Shown piece after piece: positions 25,259-33,122 of a stretch of DNA of 34,246 bases. The notes under the pieces are model-generated. The model was not told the origin of the DNA, made no database searches, and worked only from the letters and a program-made list of their open reading frames with translations. The stretch's first letter is position 1. The number at the start of each line of letters is the position of its first letter. This DNA comes from Bacteriovoracaceae bacterium (GTDB taxonomy: Bacteria; Bdellovibrionota; Bacteriovoracia; Bacteriovoracales; Bacteriovoracaceae). The DNA lies in NCBI GenBank assembly GCA_017858255.1, contig JAFMBV010000031.1:1-34246 (forward strand), in the 5' to 3' direction. Position numbers and translations under genes: made by a program.

Positions 25259-26788
25259 ATGAGCTTTTGTCCCACCTTGGTTCTAGGTCATAATAAGGTG
25301 GTGAGAGTTAAAACGTTGTGCATCTTCCTATTTCTTCAAATATCCAATCTTTATGGGGGAGAGGTGGTTCCTGATCATTCTTATCGAGTATCTAATGGCT
25401 CAATAGAGACAACTTCTGGTGATATCCTACGCCCAGGAGAATTTATAAAGGTTACCCGTACTCATCAAGGCTGGGCCTATGCTTTTCAAAGATTAGATCG
25501 CTACCTCAGACCAACTGGATCACTTCTCTATGCTTCACAACCTTGGGTTGAGAGGGCCGTAGTAGATCTATCCATTGAAGAAATTATTCGCATGGTTCAA
25601 GGGGCAGGGGATATTGTTGAGGAGTCCGTGAGCCCAAGGGTTCCTTGTCCACCAGCATCTGATGGAGTCATTGACGATACAATAGCTGCGCTCATTCTTG
25701 AGAGCGTTGTCGAAGAACAAACTCAAACAGGTGCTGTCGCCCGATCGCTAAGGCCAGTCCCAAGACCTACTCCAACTCCTGCTGCTACAGTGGCACCAAA
25801 TTCAGAAGAAAGTTTTGCACCATTAACTTCTCCTAGACCTGTCATGAGACCGCCAAACCTTGGAGCAAGTGATTTAAGCTCATTTATATTCAAATCTCCA
25901 GCAGAAGCCGATAGCTATTTTGCTTGTTATAAAAATAGTCGTGACCTGCACTTAGATTATGAAACCCGCTATCGCACAAGTATAAGGCGTATGGCGCGGG
26001 CCTATGGTCAGCAAACGGGTGGTTCAGTGCCCCAAGACGACGTGACGACGCTTATGAGCTGTTTAATTTTCAGAGAGAGTGCTCAGTGGAGGGGAGGAAG
26101 TTCTTCAACTGGCGCCTTAGGTTTAGGTCAGTTCACAGAAACTGCGAGAGAGCAGGTCAGAAATATTCTCTCGTATAATCCAGGCCGTACTCGTAGCTTT
26201 GATGACCGCGCGGCGGAGCAGAGAGCTGAAAACACAGCTGGGCGTATTACGAATAACACTCTTAGGCGCAACCTCTCCTTGATTGAAGCTGAGAGAGAAA
26301 ACCATGATAGAAAGGTAGCACTTCAAGAACTTTGGAGCTCGATTCCGATGACTGATCGTCCCTCTGCTTCTGAGATAAATTCATCTTTTGTTGGCAATAA
26401 TGATAACCATGAAGCGGTAATTGCCATGAGTGCTTTGGTGCTGCGTAACTGCCAGATTCGTATGGAGCAAGATAATATTGAAATGGATCCAAGGACTTCT
26501 TTGTTGGCCTGTGCTGGTGCTTACAATATGGGAGTTGGTGGTTTTCAAGATAATGCCATCGTTAGAAATGGTGCCCAAAGCTTGGACGGTTGGATTAATA
26601 ATTTAAAAAACTCTGGTGATTCTCAAAGCGCAGAGACACGCAATCATCTTGTAAGTGTTAATCGGTGTATTAGTGATGGAGAAAACTTTCCTCCTTGTGG
26701 GACCCAAGCGAACTATTGCACGGCCTTAAGAATGGCGAATCCTTGTACTCACGGTGCAGACCCCAGATGCGTAGGAGAGTGCCAATGA
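25259..26788 (+). CDS. Secreted lysozyme-like (transglycosylase SLT type) protein
   Basis: The protein has up to 509 residues. A signal peptide (LCIFLFLQISNLYG) lies after a rather long N-region; two GTG codons at 25298 and 25301 are plausible alternative starts, neither with a clear ribosome-binding site. Residues about 35-105 are beta-rich and SH3-like. A proline-rich linker (about 160-205) leads to the catalytic domain: Glu273 in IFRESAQWRGGSSSTGALGL followed by GQFT is the soluble-lytic-transglycosylase pattern, with the later CAGAYNMGVGG corresponding to AYNAG. The last 45 residues contain six cysteines, probably disulfide-bonded. It should cut peptidoglycan glycan strands in the periplasm or in prey. 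The next gene overlaps it by four bases (ATGA). Confidence 0.8.
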   Translation: MSFCPTLVLGHNKVVRVKTLCIFLFLQISNLYGGEVVPDHSYRVSNGSIETTSGDILRPGEFIKVTRTHQGWAYAFQRLDRYLRPTGSLLYASQPWVERAVVDLSIEEIIRMVQGAGDIVEESVSPRVPCPPASDGVIDDTIAALILESVVEEQTQTGAVARSLRPVPRPTPTPAATVAPNSEESFAPLTSPRPVMRPPNLGASDLSSFIFKSPAEADSYFACYKNSRDLHLDYETRYRTSIRRMARAYGQQTGGSVPQDDVTTLMSCLIFRESAQWRGGSSSTGALGLGQFTETAREQVRNILSYNPGRTRSFDDRAAEQRAENTAGRITNNTLRRNLSLIEAERENHDRKVALQELWSSIPMTDRPSASEINSSFVGNNDNHEAVIAMSALVLRNCQIRMEQDNIEMDPRTSLLACAGAYNMGVGGFQDNAIVRNGAQSLDGWINNLKNSGDSQSAETRNHLVSVNRCISDGENFPPCGTQANYCTALRMANPCTHGADPRCVGECQ

Positions 26789-27180
26789 AAAAGTATCTAC
26801 TATGTTTTCTCATCGCCGCTTTTGTCACAGGGTTAAGTAGCGCCGAAAATCGCAAACCAATAACTTGGGCCAAAATTAAAAAACTTGAAGAGAGTATGGA
26901 GGTCTGGGCCAAAAAGGTTGGCGATGCCGACCTCATCAAAATTGGAAAAATACAGCAAAGACCAAAAGAGATAAAAGTTATTAGGGCCTTTTTCCCCTAC
27001 CTTCTTCCACAGGGGTTTTTCTCTCGCCAGTTAGATTTAAGCTGCTATCCAAGCTTTCATCAATTTAGAACAAAAGTAACTATTGAAAATTACACAAAAT
27101 GGAAGTCGTGCGTTAAAGGACTCTATGGAGAAAATCCACCTGAGCTAACAAAGCAGGCCTTAAAAAGTCTTCGCCCTTAG
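26785..27180 (+). CDS. Secreted protein of unknown function, coupled to the lysozyme-like gene
   Basis: The true start is the ATG overlapping the TGA of the lysozyme-like gene, giving 131 residues with a signal peptide (MKKYLLCFLIAAFVTGLSSA, cleaved before ENRK). The mature protein is basic, with KKLEESMEVWAKKVGDADLI and two cysteines (DLSCYPS, KSCVKG) that could pair. No family is recognised. The four-base overlap suggests a dedicated partner of the lysozyme-like protein, for example an inhibitor, chaperone or targeting subunit. This is inference from gene order only. Confidence 0.65.
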   Translation: MKKYLLCFLIAAFVTGLSSAENRKPITWAKIKKLEESMEVWAKKVGDADLIKIGKIQQRPKEIKVIRAFFPYLLPQGFFSRQLDLSCYPSFHQFRTKVTIENYTKWKSCVKGLYGENPPELTKQALKSLRP

Positions 27181-27275
27181 TCATTTACTATCTAATTATC
27201 AGATAGCTAACCCCCAAAGCATTATTCTTTAGTAAACTCCTCGGTTTTGATAAAAATGCCTCCAAGGAGTTTTAA

Positions 27276-27932
27276 ATGTTCAACGCGCTAATTGCCTTAT
27301 TTGCAGTATTCTCTCTCTCTTCAAATGCCTATTATGAAGATCTTCCTGAAGTAATATCTCTCGCTAACAGCGGTGACTTCACTCTTATCGAAAATTCAGC
27401 AAAATGCCCCGGCCAATATTCTCCTCGTCAAGAAACTGATGAGCTAAGAGGGCGAGAAGGAAGTCTCTGTGTTCAATCCCTTAAATTACCTGCAGAAGTG
27501 GAGCAAGAGATTGATCTTATGAATCAAGCAGAGCTTGAAAATGAGAGTGATTACGACCAAAGAATTACTTCTGTTTTTGCTTTTAAATATCATCGGTTAG
27601 TTGGCGCTCATGCAAATCTTTCTGATGTCGAGGATCTTGCCAGTGCTTTAAATATTCCTCTCTCACAAATGAAAGACCTAACACTTAGTGCTGAAATAGC
27701 GAATGAGAGAACTTTTTCTCGCTTTGATGATCTTTTCCTTGGGATTGAGTTCAAGAGTAACTCTAAGGTGAGTAATTTTCTTTTAAGAAGTTTTGCAGGC
27801 CAAAAAGTTCAAGTGATCTCATTTGGAGATGGACTAGAGCTTTATGCAGGTGGTGGCTTTTACGTAACTCACTATCTTTTTATCAGTAATGATAAGGCCT
27901 TTTACGTGAAACTTTCCTGGTGGAATAGCTAG
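27276..27932 (+). CDS. Secreted protein of unknown function
   Basis: The 218-residue protein starts at ATG with AAGGAG six bases upstream and has a signal peptide (cleavage near SSNA/YYED). The mature part is acidic, with two cysteines (AKCPGQ, GSLCVQ) about 20 residues apart, a helical middle (AEVEQEIDLMNQAELENE) and beta-rich C-terminal strands (LELYAGGGFYVTHYLFI, KAFYVKLSWW). No family is recognised. It sits 15 bases before the thioesterase gene and may share its transcript. Confidence 0.65.
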   Translation: MFNALIALFAVFSLSSNAYYEDLPEVISLANSGDFTLIENSAKCPGQYSPRQETDELRGREGSLCVQSLKLPAEVEQEIDLMNQAELENESDYDQRITSVFAFKYHRLVGAHANLSDVEDLASALNIPLSQMKDLTLSAEIANERTFSRFDDLFLGIEFKSNSKVSNFLLRSFAGQKVQVISFGDGLELYAGGGFYVTHYLFISNDKAFYVKLSWWNS

Positions 27933-27947
27933 TGATAGACTCGCTCT

Positions 27948-28427
27948 ATGGGTCTAACATCTGAGGAAAAAATTTATCAACAAGAACTCCTACGCGCTAT
28001 TCCTGTCGTTGACGGCATGGACATTCATATCGTTGGCCTTTCTTTAGATAACCTTACTCTTTCGGCCCCACTCAATACACATATCAATTATGAAGGAACA
28101 GCATTTGGCGGCTCCTTAAACACTCTTTGCGTTCTCTCATGCTATCTTCTAATTCATCATCGCCTTAAAAAAGAGAATTTAGATTTTAGTTCTTTGGTAA
28201 TTCAAGATAGTCAGATTCAGTATTTAAAACCGGTTAATAATGATTTTATGGCGTCTGCAGAATTTTTAAATGCGGAGAGTTTCTTGAAAACTTTTGAGAG
28301 GCGAGGGACAGCACGAGCACAGATGAAATCCGTCGTTACCTGTGACGGGTCACAAGTTGACTTGGTTCAGTTCGAGGGACGATTCGTTGCGAGTAAAGAT
28401 TTTAAAAGGCAAGCCCCGCCCATATAG
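27948..28427 (+). CDS. Hotdog-fold thioesterase (YiiD C-terminal-domain type)
   Basis: The 159-residue cytoplasmic protein matches the thioesterase domain of E. coli YiiD: AIPVVDGMDIHIVGLSLDN, then APLNTHINYEGTAFGGSLN, where the Asn and the GTAFGGS helix start form the hotdog active site, and IQYLKPVNNDF later. It should hydrolyse acyl-CoA or acyl-ACP thioesters; chain preference is unknown. The acetyltransferase domain of YiiD is absent. Its last 61 bases overlap the 3' end of the minus-strand DUF2878 gene. Confidence 0.78.
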   Translation: MGLTSEEKIYQQELLRAIPVVDGMDIHIVGLSLDNLTLSAPLNTHINYEGTAFGGSLNTLCVLSCYLLIHHRLKKENLDFSSLVIQDSQIQYLKPVNNDFMASAEFLNAESFLKTFERRGTARAQMKSVVTCDGSQVDLVQFEGRFVASKDFKRQAPPI

Positions 28428-28891
28428 AGCGCCCAAAAAATAGCGACGAAATATAGAGCATTTTCACTTAACTCTAGTATTCCAAAAGCTGGTCCTGCCT
28501 TGTAAGCGAGAGGCCCACCAATTATTCCAAATAAAATGGCGACAAGAGGTTTATTTAAAAACTTCTTTAGGCTGTGGAGAAAGTTAAGGGGAAAGACCAA
28601 CCATAAGGCCATCAGCCAAGTGGGATAAAGACCAATTTTTTCACCTGCAAAAGAAAAATTCTCAGTATAGAAAAGTAGACCGTCTCCTAAAAGACCTGCG
28701 GTGAGAGCGATAGAATAAAAAAGGATGAAAGACTTTTTTTCTTCAACGTAATAGAGGTAATGACCAATTAATGACATCAATACAAAAATACCTAAAACTA
28801 GTAGTTGTGAATTATTAGATAAATATTTGCCACTTAAGACACATGCCCACCAAGAAAGAGAGGTGAAAAGAAATCCAATAGTATTTTTCAT
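28367..28891 (-). CDS. DUF2878 multi-pass membrane protein
   Basis: The 174-residue protein is strongly hydrophobic, with about five to six membrane helices. The pattern YSIALTAGLLGDGLLFY, then YPTWLMALWLVFPLNFLHSL, then GIIGGPLAYKAGPAFGILEL matches DUF2878 (conserved GD, P-W-LW and GGPLAY-G motifs). Its function is not established. It starts 21 bases after the stop of the DUF4105 gene, so the two are probably co-transcribed, which hints at a shared role in envelope lipid or lipoprotein metabolism. Its 3' end overlaps the convergent thioesterase gene. Confidence 0.75.
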   Translation of the reverse strand: MKNTIGFLFTSLSWWACVLSGKYLSNNSQLLVLGIFVLMSLIGHYLYYVEEKKSFILFYSIALTAGLLGDGLLFYTENFSFAGEKIGLYPTWLMALWLVFPLNFLHSLKKFLNKPLVAILFGIIGGPLAYKAGPAFGILELSENALYFVAIFWALYMGGACLLKSLLATNRPSN

Positions 28892-28912
28892 AAGATCATC
28901 GTAGTGAATTCT

Positions 28913-30727
28913 CTAGAAATAGAAAAGTAAAGAAGTTGAGACATTTATATCTTTGTTTAAGAATTCAGTTTCCGTCTTTAACGAGAAGTCTGAGTTGAGG
29001 TCTAGCTGTGCCGATAAGTTTGCGTACCTGAGTGGTTCACCCTCAGCTTGAAAGTTCCCCCAATGGCATCCAAGGGCAAGATTGAGTCTGAAGAAATCAA
29101 GGGGCTCAACAATCCACTGGGCCAGCAACATTCCTTGAATTTTTAATTCATCGGCCAAAGTATCTGGGCGAGAATAGTCTATTGTTACCGGAAGAATAAT
29201 TCTAAAGATCCCCTTATTTGCACGCCAATTAACACCAACTAAACTTCTCATATAAGGACCAACGTCATAAGCAATGGTGTTGGGATGATTTCGCGCACCA
29301 ACTTCTAAACCCCAACTTAAAGCGCCTGTGTTGGCCCAGTTTTCTTGGTTGGCCTCTGTTTTAAAGAGGGTGAATTTTTTTAGCTCCAGACGTTTTCGCT
29401 CTTCATCGTATGCTCCCTCAACCTTTCCTAACATGAGTTGCGACCAGGAGGGGGCACCCTTTTGTGGGTCAAGGTATTCATGAAAGCTAAAACGATAAGT
29501 GAACAAAAATCGGCCAAATTCAGGATCTTTTCCTGCACGACCAAAACTTTGGCTTTCATGGCCTAGAGCTAGGTAGCGAGAAGGATGGATAAAGTGGGGA
29601 CTAGTTGTTTCTTTAACAATAACGGGCCTAGTCTCAACCATTGATAATTTAGACCTTTCTTTCTGGAGAGCGCGCTTTTCTTTAACGGCCTCCGTATCTT
29701 TTTTAAATAGTAGTTTTCCTTTTTCAAGATCCATCAGATCAATTTGAAAGTCTAGGAGTTCTGCTTGGTCTTCTTTTTTTAGAGGAACTTCTTTGGTCTT
29801 GAAAGCTAACTTTACCTCTTTTGAAAGGGCAAGGTGGCGCGCCTGTGTTTTCTTAAATTGAGAAGAACGTACTTTCCTTTGAGAAATAAAATTTTTCGTT
29901 TGATTAACTAAAGATAAAGTTTCACTTGGAAGAACGAAGTATGACATGCGCTCTTTAAAGTTAAGCTCGGGTCTAATGGCCTCAAGAAAAAGCAGGAGAT
30001 GATAACTGCAATTTTCAGTGAGATAGTAATAATCAAAGACCGCTTGATCCATTTCCCATAGATGAGCGAGAAACATTTCCTTTTCCGAGTCATTTAGCTT
30101 GAGCTTGTACTCCCAAAGGTCTCGAGTTTCGCTGTCATTATATTCGGTAATCTTTATAAAGTAGGGAAGGAGACTGAAGTTCCCTTTAAAGCCACCAGTA
30201 AGCCCAAATAGAGTATATAGAAGCGGGTTCTGTGTCGTCATATGGGCCGCGAAGTTGACGCCATATTCAAGTAGGTCGTTATTATTTCCCTTACCTTGAA
30301 GTTTAAAAAGAGTATGGCCAAAGGCACTGCTGGGGTTATTGACGTAATAACTGGCAAAGACAAGCCAAACATTTTCTAGTTTGACCTTTCTTTTAAAATA
30401 TTCAAATTTTGGACAATTTTTTACTTGAGGCGAGATGAAGCCTTTGCTTTTTAAATAGAGTGTTCGCGCAGGAAACTTACAGCGCATCACGGGGTCATCT
30501 TTTAAAACCTTTATCGCCGCTTGAAGTTCCATTTGAGGTGAGTGGCGACCTAATGGATGAAAGAAGAAGTTATTGTTGGTAACAGCAGAGTTATTATTTT
30601 CACCCTTTGAGGTGTAACGATGGAGATTTAGCCATTGTTGATCGTATGTAGGTGAGGCGAGAGACTCTGCGGAGATGCTGAGGACGAGGAAAAGATAGGC
30701 TAAAGTGAGTAAAATGCGTAGCTGCAG
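28913..30727 (-). CDS. DUF4105 protein (Lnb-like candidate lipoprotein N-acyltransferase)
   Basis: The first ATG (30532) would omit the signal peptide. The frame stays open upstream, and a CTG at 30725-30727, six bases after AGGA, gives a 604-residue protein with a good signal peptide (LRILLTLAYLFLVLSISA, cleaved before ESLA). I therefore place the start there, although a non-standard start needs proof. The DUF4105 domain has His138 in NPSSAFGHTLFKLQG and Cys240 in LTENCSYHLLLFLEA, the His-before-Cys order of permuted papain-like thiol enzymes. DUF4105 proteins have been reported as lipoprotein N-acyltransferases (Lnb) in Bacteroides; I recall this without being able to check it. The C-terminal 230 residues look like an outer-membrane barrel ending in SLLFYF. 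DUF2878 follows in the same operon. Confidence 0.75.
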   Translation of the reverse strand: MQLRILLTLAYLFLVLSISAESLASPTYDQQWLNLHRYTSKGENNNSAVTNNNFFFHPLGRHSPQMELQAAIKVLKDDPVMRCKFPARTLYLKSKGFISPQVKNCPKFEYFKRKVKLENVWLVFASYYVNNPSSAFGHTLFKLQGKGNNNDLLEYGVNFAAHMTTQNPLLYTLFGLTGGFKGNFSLLPYFIKITEYNDSETRDLWEYKLKLNDSEKEMFLAHLWEMDQAVFDYYYLTENCSYHLLLFLEAIRPELNFKERMSYFVLPSETLSLVNQTKNFISQRKVRSSQFKKTQARHLALSKEVKLAFKTKEVPLKKEDQAELLDFQIDLMDLEKGKLLFKKDTEAVKEKRALQKERSKLSMVETRPVIVKETTSPHFIHPSRYLALGHESQSFGRAGKDPEFGRFLFTYRFSFHEYLDPQKGAPSWSQLMLGKVEGAYDEERKRLELKKFTLFKTEANQENWANTGALSWGLEVGARNHPNTIAYDVGPYMRSLVGVNWRANKGIFRIILPVTIDYSRPDTLADELKIQGMLLAQWIVEPLDFFRLNLALGCHWGNFQAEGEPLRYANLSAQLDLNSDFSLKTETEFLNKDINVSTSLLFYF

Positions 30728-30737
30728 GGGTAATCCT

Positions 30738-30759
30738 AAAAGGGGGAGAAAACTCCCCC
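30738..30759 (-). terminator. Rho-independent terminator of the DUF3015 gene
   Basis: On the minus strand the perfect seven-pair stem GGGGGAG/CTCCCCC closes a TTTT loop and is followed by TTTT. It starts about 11 bases after the DUF3015 stop codon and ends just before the ribosome-binding site of the DUF4105 gene. The latter therefore relies on readthrough or on a promoter overlapping the terminator. Confidence 0.8.
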
Positions 30760-30770
30760 GATTGATAAAC

Positions 30771-31193
30771 TTAAATAAGCTCTATAATTTGGCCATGGAT
30801 TGATTCAGCATCATTGTCCGCAGCAAAAAGAGTTGCAAAATTTTGTTGAAGAACTTTTCTATCAGCAGTGTCAGCACCAATTAGCTTTAAGTAAGCTTGA
30901 AGAGTTTCACCTTGACCACGAGCAATGTCGTTAGCAAGTTTTTCTCTGTTGTTTTGGATAAAAACAGGACCAGATACTTTTGCCTGTTGAGCATCTTCAC
31001 AACCCAAAGTTCCTGTAGACATTGCAAATGTTTGCATACCAGTTCCGTTAACAGTTGCAGCTAGTACATTAAAAACAAGCCCTTCTTTTCCTGCAAAAAG
31101 GTAAGATCCAAGACCACATCCTGCAGGCCCGTGAGCTGCAAAAGTGTTTCCTACAAAAAGTGTCATTGCGATAATCATTACTAATTTTTTCAT
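30771..31193 (-). CDS. DUF3015 family exported protein
   Basis: The 140-residue protein has a signal peptide (MKKLVMIIAMTLFVGNTFA) and then the DUF3015 hallmark AAHGPAGCGLGSYLF, the NGTGMQTFAMSTGTLGC segment and two conserved cysteines (26 and 65), probably a disulfide. GAGGAGG precedes the ATG, one of the strongest ribosome-binding sites in the window. Together with the strong terminator this suggests an abundant, independently transcribed periplasmic or outer-membrane protein. Its biochemical role is not known. Confidence 0.85.
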   Translation of the reverse strand: MKKLVMIIAMTLFVGNTFAAHGPAGCGLGSYLFAGKEGLVFNVLAATVNGTGMQTFAMSTGTLGCEDAQQAKVSGPVFIQNNREKLANDIARGQGETLQAYLKLIGADTADRKVLQQNFATLFAADNDAESIHGQIIELI

Positions 31194-31389
31194 TCATCCT
31201 CCTCGATGATAGATGTAAACCTTTAAAACAATTAAGGTCCATTGTGCTAATCATTTCAGTTATGTAAAGAGGGAAAGTTGCTTCCTGAGTTGATTACTGT
31301 TCTATTAAACCCGTTGTTTTATGCGCTGCTCTTGAGTCTCTTCAATAAAGCTCTGGGCCAAATTCTTTTTGAGTGTTTTTAACCAAAAT

Positions 31390-31398
31390 TTATCCACA
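31390..31398 (+). promoter_or_regulatory. Single consensus DnaA box
   Basis: TTATCCACA matches the DnaA consensus TTATNCACA exactly. It is alone, with no cluster or AT-rich unwinding element, so it is not an origin. It could be a titration or regulatory site, or chance. Confidence 0.3.
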
Positions 31399-31419
31399 AT
31401 TTCAGGGATTTAGTAAAAG

Positions 31420-31442
31420 AGCTGACAATAATCAGCTTTTTT
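31420..31442 (+). terminator. Intrinsic terminator with no gene upstream of it
   Basis: AGCTGA (31420-31425) and TCAGCT (31432-31437) form a six-pair stem around CAATAA, followed by a run of T (31437-31442). It is on the plus strand, 78 bases before the hemerythrin start, although the neighbouring gene to the left is on the other strand. It could end a small RNA or act as an attenuator in the hemerythrin leader. An A-run on its left lets it work weakly on the other strand. Confidence 0.55.
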
Positions 31443-31519
31443 GATGTGTGTTTTTGTAAGAGTTTTCTCCGATGAGTTTCAAAATGTAATCAAAGAATTT
31501 AACTTTTTAGGAGGCCGTT

Positions 31520-31921
31520 ATGAAACTAGAAACCTTTCTGTGGACAGATGATTTAAGCATAGGTGTTACAGCAATGGATGATCAGCATAAGATCCTCATT
31601 GATAAAATCAATACACTAATTGATGATCTAAACTCTGATGGGCCGAATGCCTATAGCGATTATAAAGAACTGGCCCGGTTTGTTATTGAACATTTTGAAG
31701 ACGAGGAGAACTTTATGGAAAGCATCAACTTTCCTGGTCTACCTATTCATAGAAATATCCATAAGCAACTATTAGAGAAAGTGGGTGAGTTTGATGACGA
31801 TATTCGCGATGGTGTAGTAGATAAGGTGAAGCTTGTTTCTTTTTTAAAGATGTGGCTTAAATCACATATTATGGGAATAGATATGAAATATGGGGCCCAT
31901 GCTAAAACAAATGCCGCCTAA
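31520..31921 (+). CDS. Bacteriohemerythrin
   Basis: The 133-residue single-domain protein carries all seven di-iron ligands of the family: His23 (MDDQHK), His58 and Glu62 (HFEDEE), His77 and His81 (HRNIHK), His116 and Asp121 (HIMGIDMKY). The opening WTDDLSIGVTAMDDQH is typical. It reversibly binds oxygen in the cytoplasm, for oxygen delivery, sensing or protection under low oxygen. It has no fused signalling domain. AGGAGG lies five bases before the ATG. A zinc-finger-like protein and a Nudix hydrolase are encoded directly downstream. Confidence 0.95.
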   Translation: MKLETFLWTDDLSIGVTAMDDQHKILIDKINTLIDDLNSDGPNAYSDYKELARFVIEHFEDEENFMESINFPGLPIHRNIHKQLLEKVGEFDDDIRDGVVDKVKLVSFLKMWLKSHIMGIDMKYGAHAKTNAA

Positions 31922-31986
31922 AAAGCTCGGTTTTTAAGGCCATTTCGATTTATGACGATAAGTAAGTCAGATAATGAGGTGACTAT

Positions 31987-32232
31987 ATGTGTGATGTTTG
32001 TCGTGAAGAAGAAATTGATTGGAAATTTAAAAATGGGACTAAGCCATCAAGTAGCTGTCGCTTGTATCGAATTTACCGCGGTCAATCGACACAGGTTATG
32101 TTGTGTCACCTTCATTCTATTGAGCTCTTCTGCATTGGTGAAACTCGCTTTTTAAAGTTTCACCCTAGGCTTGCTATGAAGCTTCATACCAACGTTCGAT
32201 CTTCCTCTAGTGATGTTTTTGCTTTTTCTTAA
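31987..32232 (+). CDS. Small zinc-finger-like protein
   Basis: The 81-residue protein starts MCDVCREEE, with AGGTGA five bases upstream of the ATG. CxxC (Cys2, Cys5) and, 35 residues later, CHLH (Cys40, His43) form a probable zinc-binding knuckle. The following HSIELFCIGETRFLKF is hydrophobic and helical. I recall similar small proteins with a CHLHSIELF-type segment from delta-proteobacteria but cannot name a family. Another frame over the same bases (31952-32155) lacks such features. It lies between hemerythrin and Nudix genes on one strand, so it is probably co-transcribed. Function unknown. Confidence 0.6.
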   Translation: MCDVCREEEIDWKFKNGTKPSSSCRLYRIYRGQSTQVMLCHLHSIELFCIGETRFLKFHPRLAMKLHTNVRSSSSDVFAFS

Positions 32233-32253
32233 CGAATTGGACAAACTAGTTCC

Positions 32254-32925
32254 ATGGTTAAGCATGACTCACATTTTCGTAATTTAAAAAAAGCATTAAA
32301 ACTGCGTCGCTTTTGTCCGGAACCAGACATTATTGAAAGCTGGGCCGCAGTTCATTTGATTTTTTCTCATGATCAAAAGGCCCTCAAGGATGGTCTTAAG
32401 CTTGCGATGATTCGTCGAACACAAAAGAAGGAAGATCCTTGGTCTGGACATTATGCTTTTCCAGGTGGTCGTGTTGATGAAGGGGAAGACCTTTTAAAGG
32501 CTGCATTTCGTGAGACCCATGAAGAAGTAGGACTGAAATTGGGACAGGATACCTACTTGGGTGAGTTTCTTCATATGCAGCTAAAGCTTAAAGGAAAAAA
32601 TTTGCCATTTGCGATATCGGCCCACGCTTCCTACATCCCAAATATCATGCCTTTCACCCCTTGCCCTGATGAAGTTGATGAAGCTTTTTGGTTTTCTCTT
32701 AACAATATTCATAATGAGGCCCACCTTTATGAAAGAAAATTTAAGCTAAGTGGGGGAGAGTACGAACTGCCTTGTATCAGTTTTTCAGGTCATACCATTT
32801 GGGGCATCAGCTATATGATTCTTCAGGAGATTTTTTCTCAATGGGAAGGACTTCCCTATAGTGATAATTCAAGCTTTTCAAAGTCTATCCTACCTAAGTA
32901 TCCCTATGGACGAGTTCAAAAATAA
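32254..32925 (+). CDS. Nudix hydrolase (CoA pyrophosphatase-like)
   Basis: The 223-residue protein has a complete Nudix box at residues 72-94 (G-x5-E-x7-RETHEEVGL), with Glu90 and Glu91 as metal ligands, preceded by WSGHYAFPGG. The context GHYAFPGGRVD and the length fit the NudL/CoA-diphosphatase group, which hydrolyses the pyrophosphate of CoA and related nucleotides; the full CoA-specific motif is not clear, so the substrate is uncertain. It begins 21 bases after the zinc-finger-like gene with a poor ribosome-binding site. It has no signal peptide and should be cytoplasmic. Confidence 0.85.
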   Translation: MVKHDSHFRNLKKALKLRRFCPEPDIIESWAAVHLIFSHDQKALKDGLKLAMIRRTQKKEDPWSGHYAFPGGRVDEGEDLLKAAFRETHEEVGLKLGQDTYLGEFLHMQLKLKGKNLPFAISAHASYIPNIMPFTPCPDEVDEAFWFSLNNIHNEAHLYERKFKLSGGEYELPCISFSGHTIWGISYMILQEIFSQWEGLPYSDNSSFSKSILPKYPYGRVQK

Positions 32926-33122
32926 ACAACCCTCATGGCCCTTAGGACAAGTAACTGAGAAAAATCAGCCTTTCCCTAGCAAGGTATCTGATCAAAATCT
33001 ATCCTTCCTTATAAATTTTTCCTATTTATGACTTTCTCCTTATGCGGCCTTCGAAACGGGTGTACTAAATGGTGACCTAACCAAACTGCATGCCCTATTT
33101 TACAAAAATGAGAGGAGAAGCC

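Larger units (their letters stand above)
31194..31519 (+). other. Intergenic region between DUF3015 and the hemerythrin operon
   Basis: This 326-base gap between divergent genes must contain both promoters. It also holds a perfect DnaA-box match and an intrinsic-terminator hairpin (separate entries), with no coding frame of note. The hemerythrin start is preceded by AGGAGG at five bases. No convincing -35/-10 pair can be picked by eye. Confidence 0.5.

Noticed and set aside
26695-26784. Longer start for the secreted protein after the lysozyme-like gene
   Set aside because: It would lie inside the lysozyme-like gene and bury the signal peptide that starts cleanly at 26785.
27188-27206. Inverted repeat CTATCT/AGATAG after the secreted protein gene
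   Set aside because: Only six AT-rich pairs and no T-tract; too weak to call a terminator.
31455-31490. FliA-like -10 sequence TCCGATGA before hemerythrin
   Set aside because: No -35 element at the required distance.
31952-32155. Alternative frame over the zinc-finger-like gene
   Set aside because: It has no good ribosome-binding site and no recognisable pattern; the 31987 frame has both a site and CxxC/CHLH.
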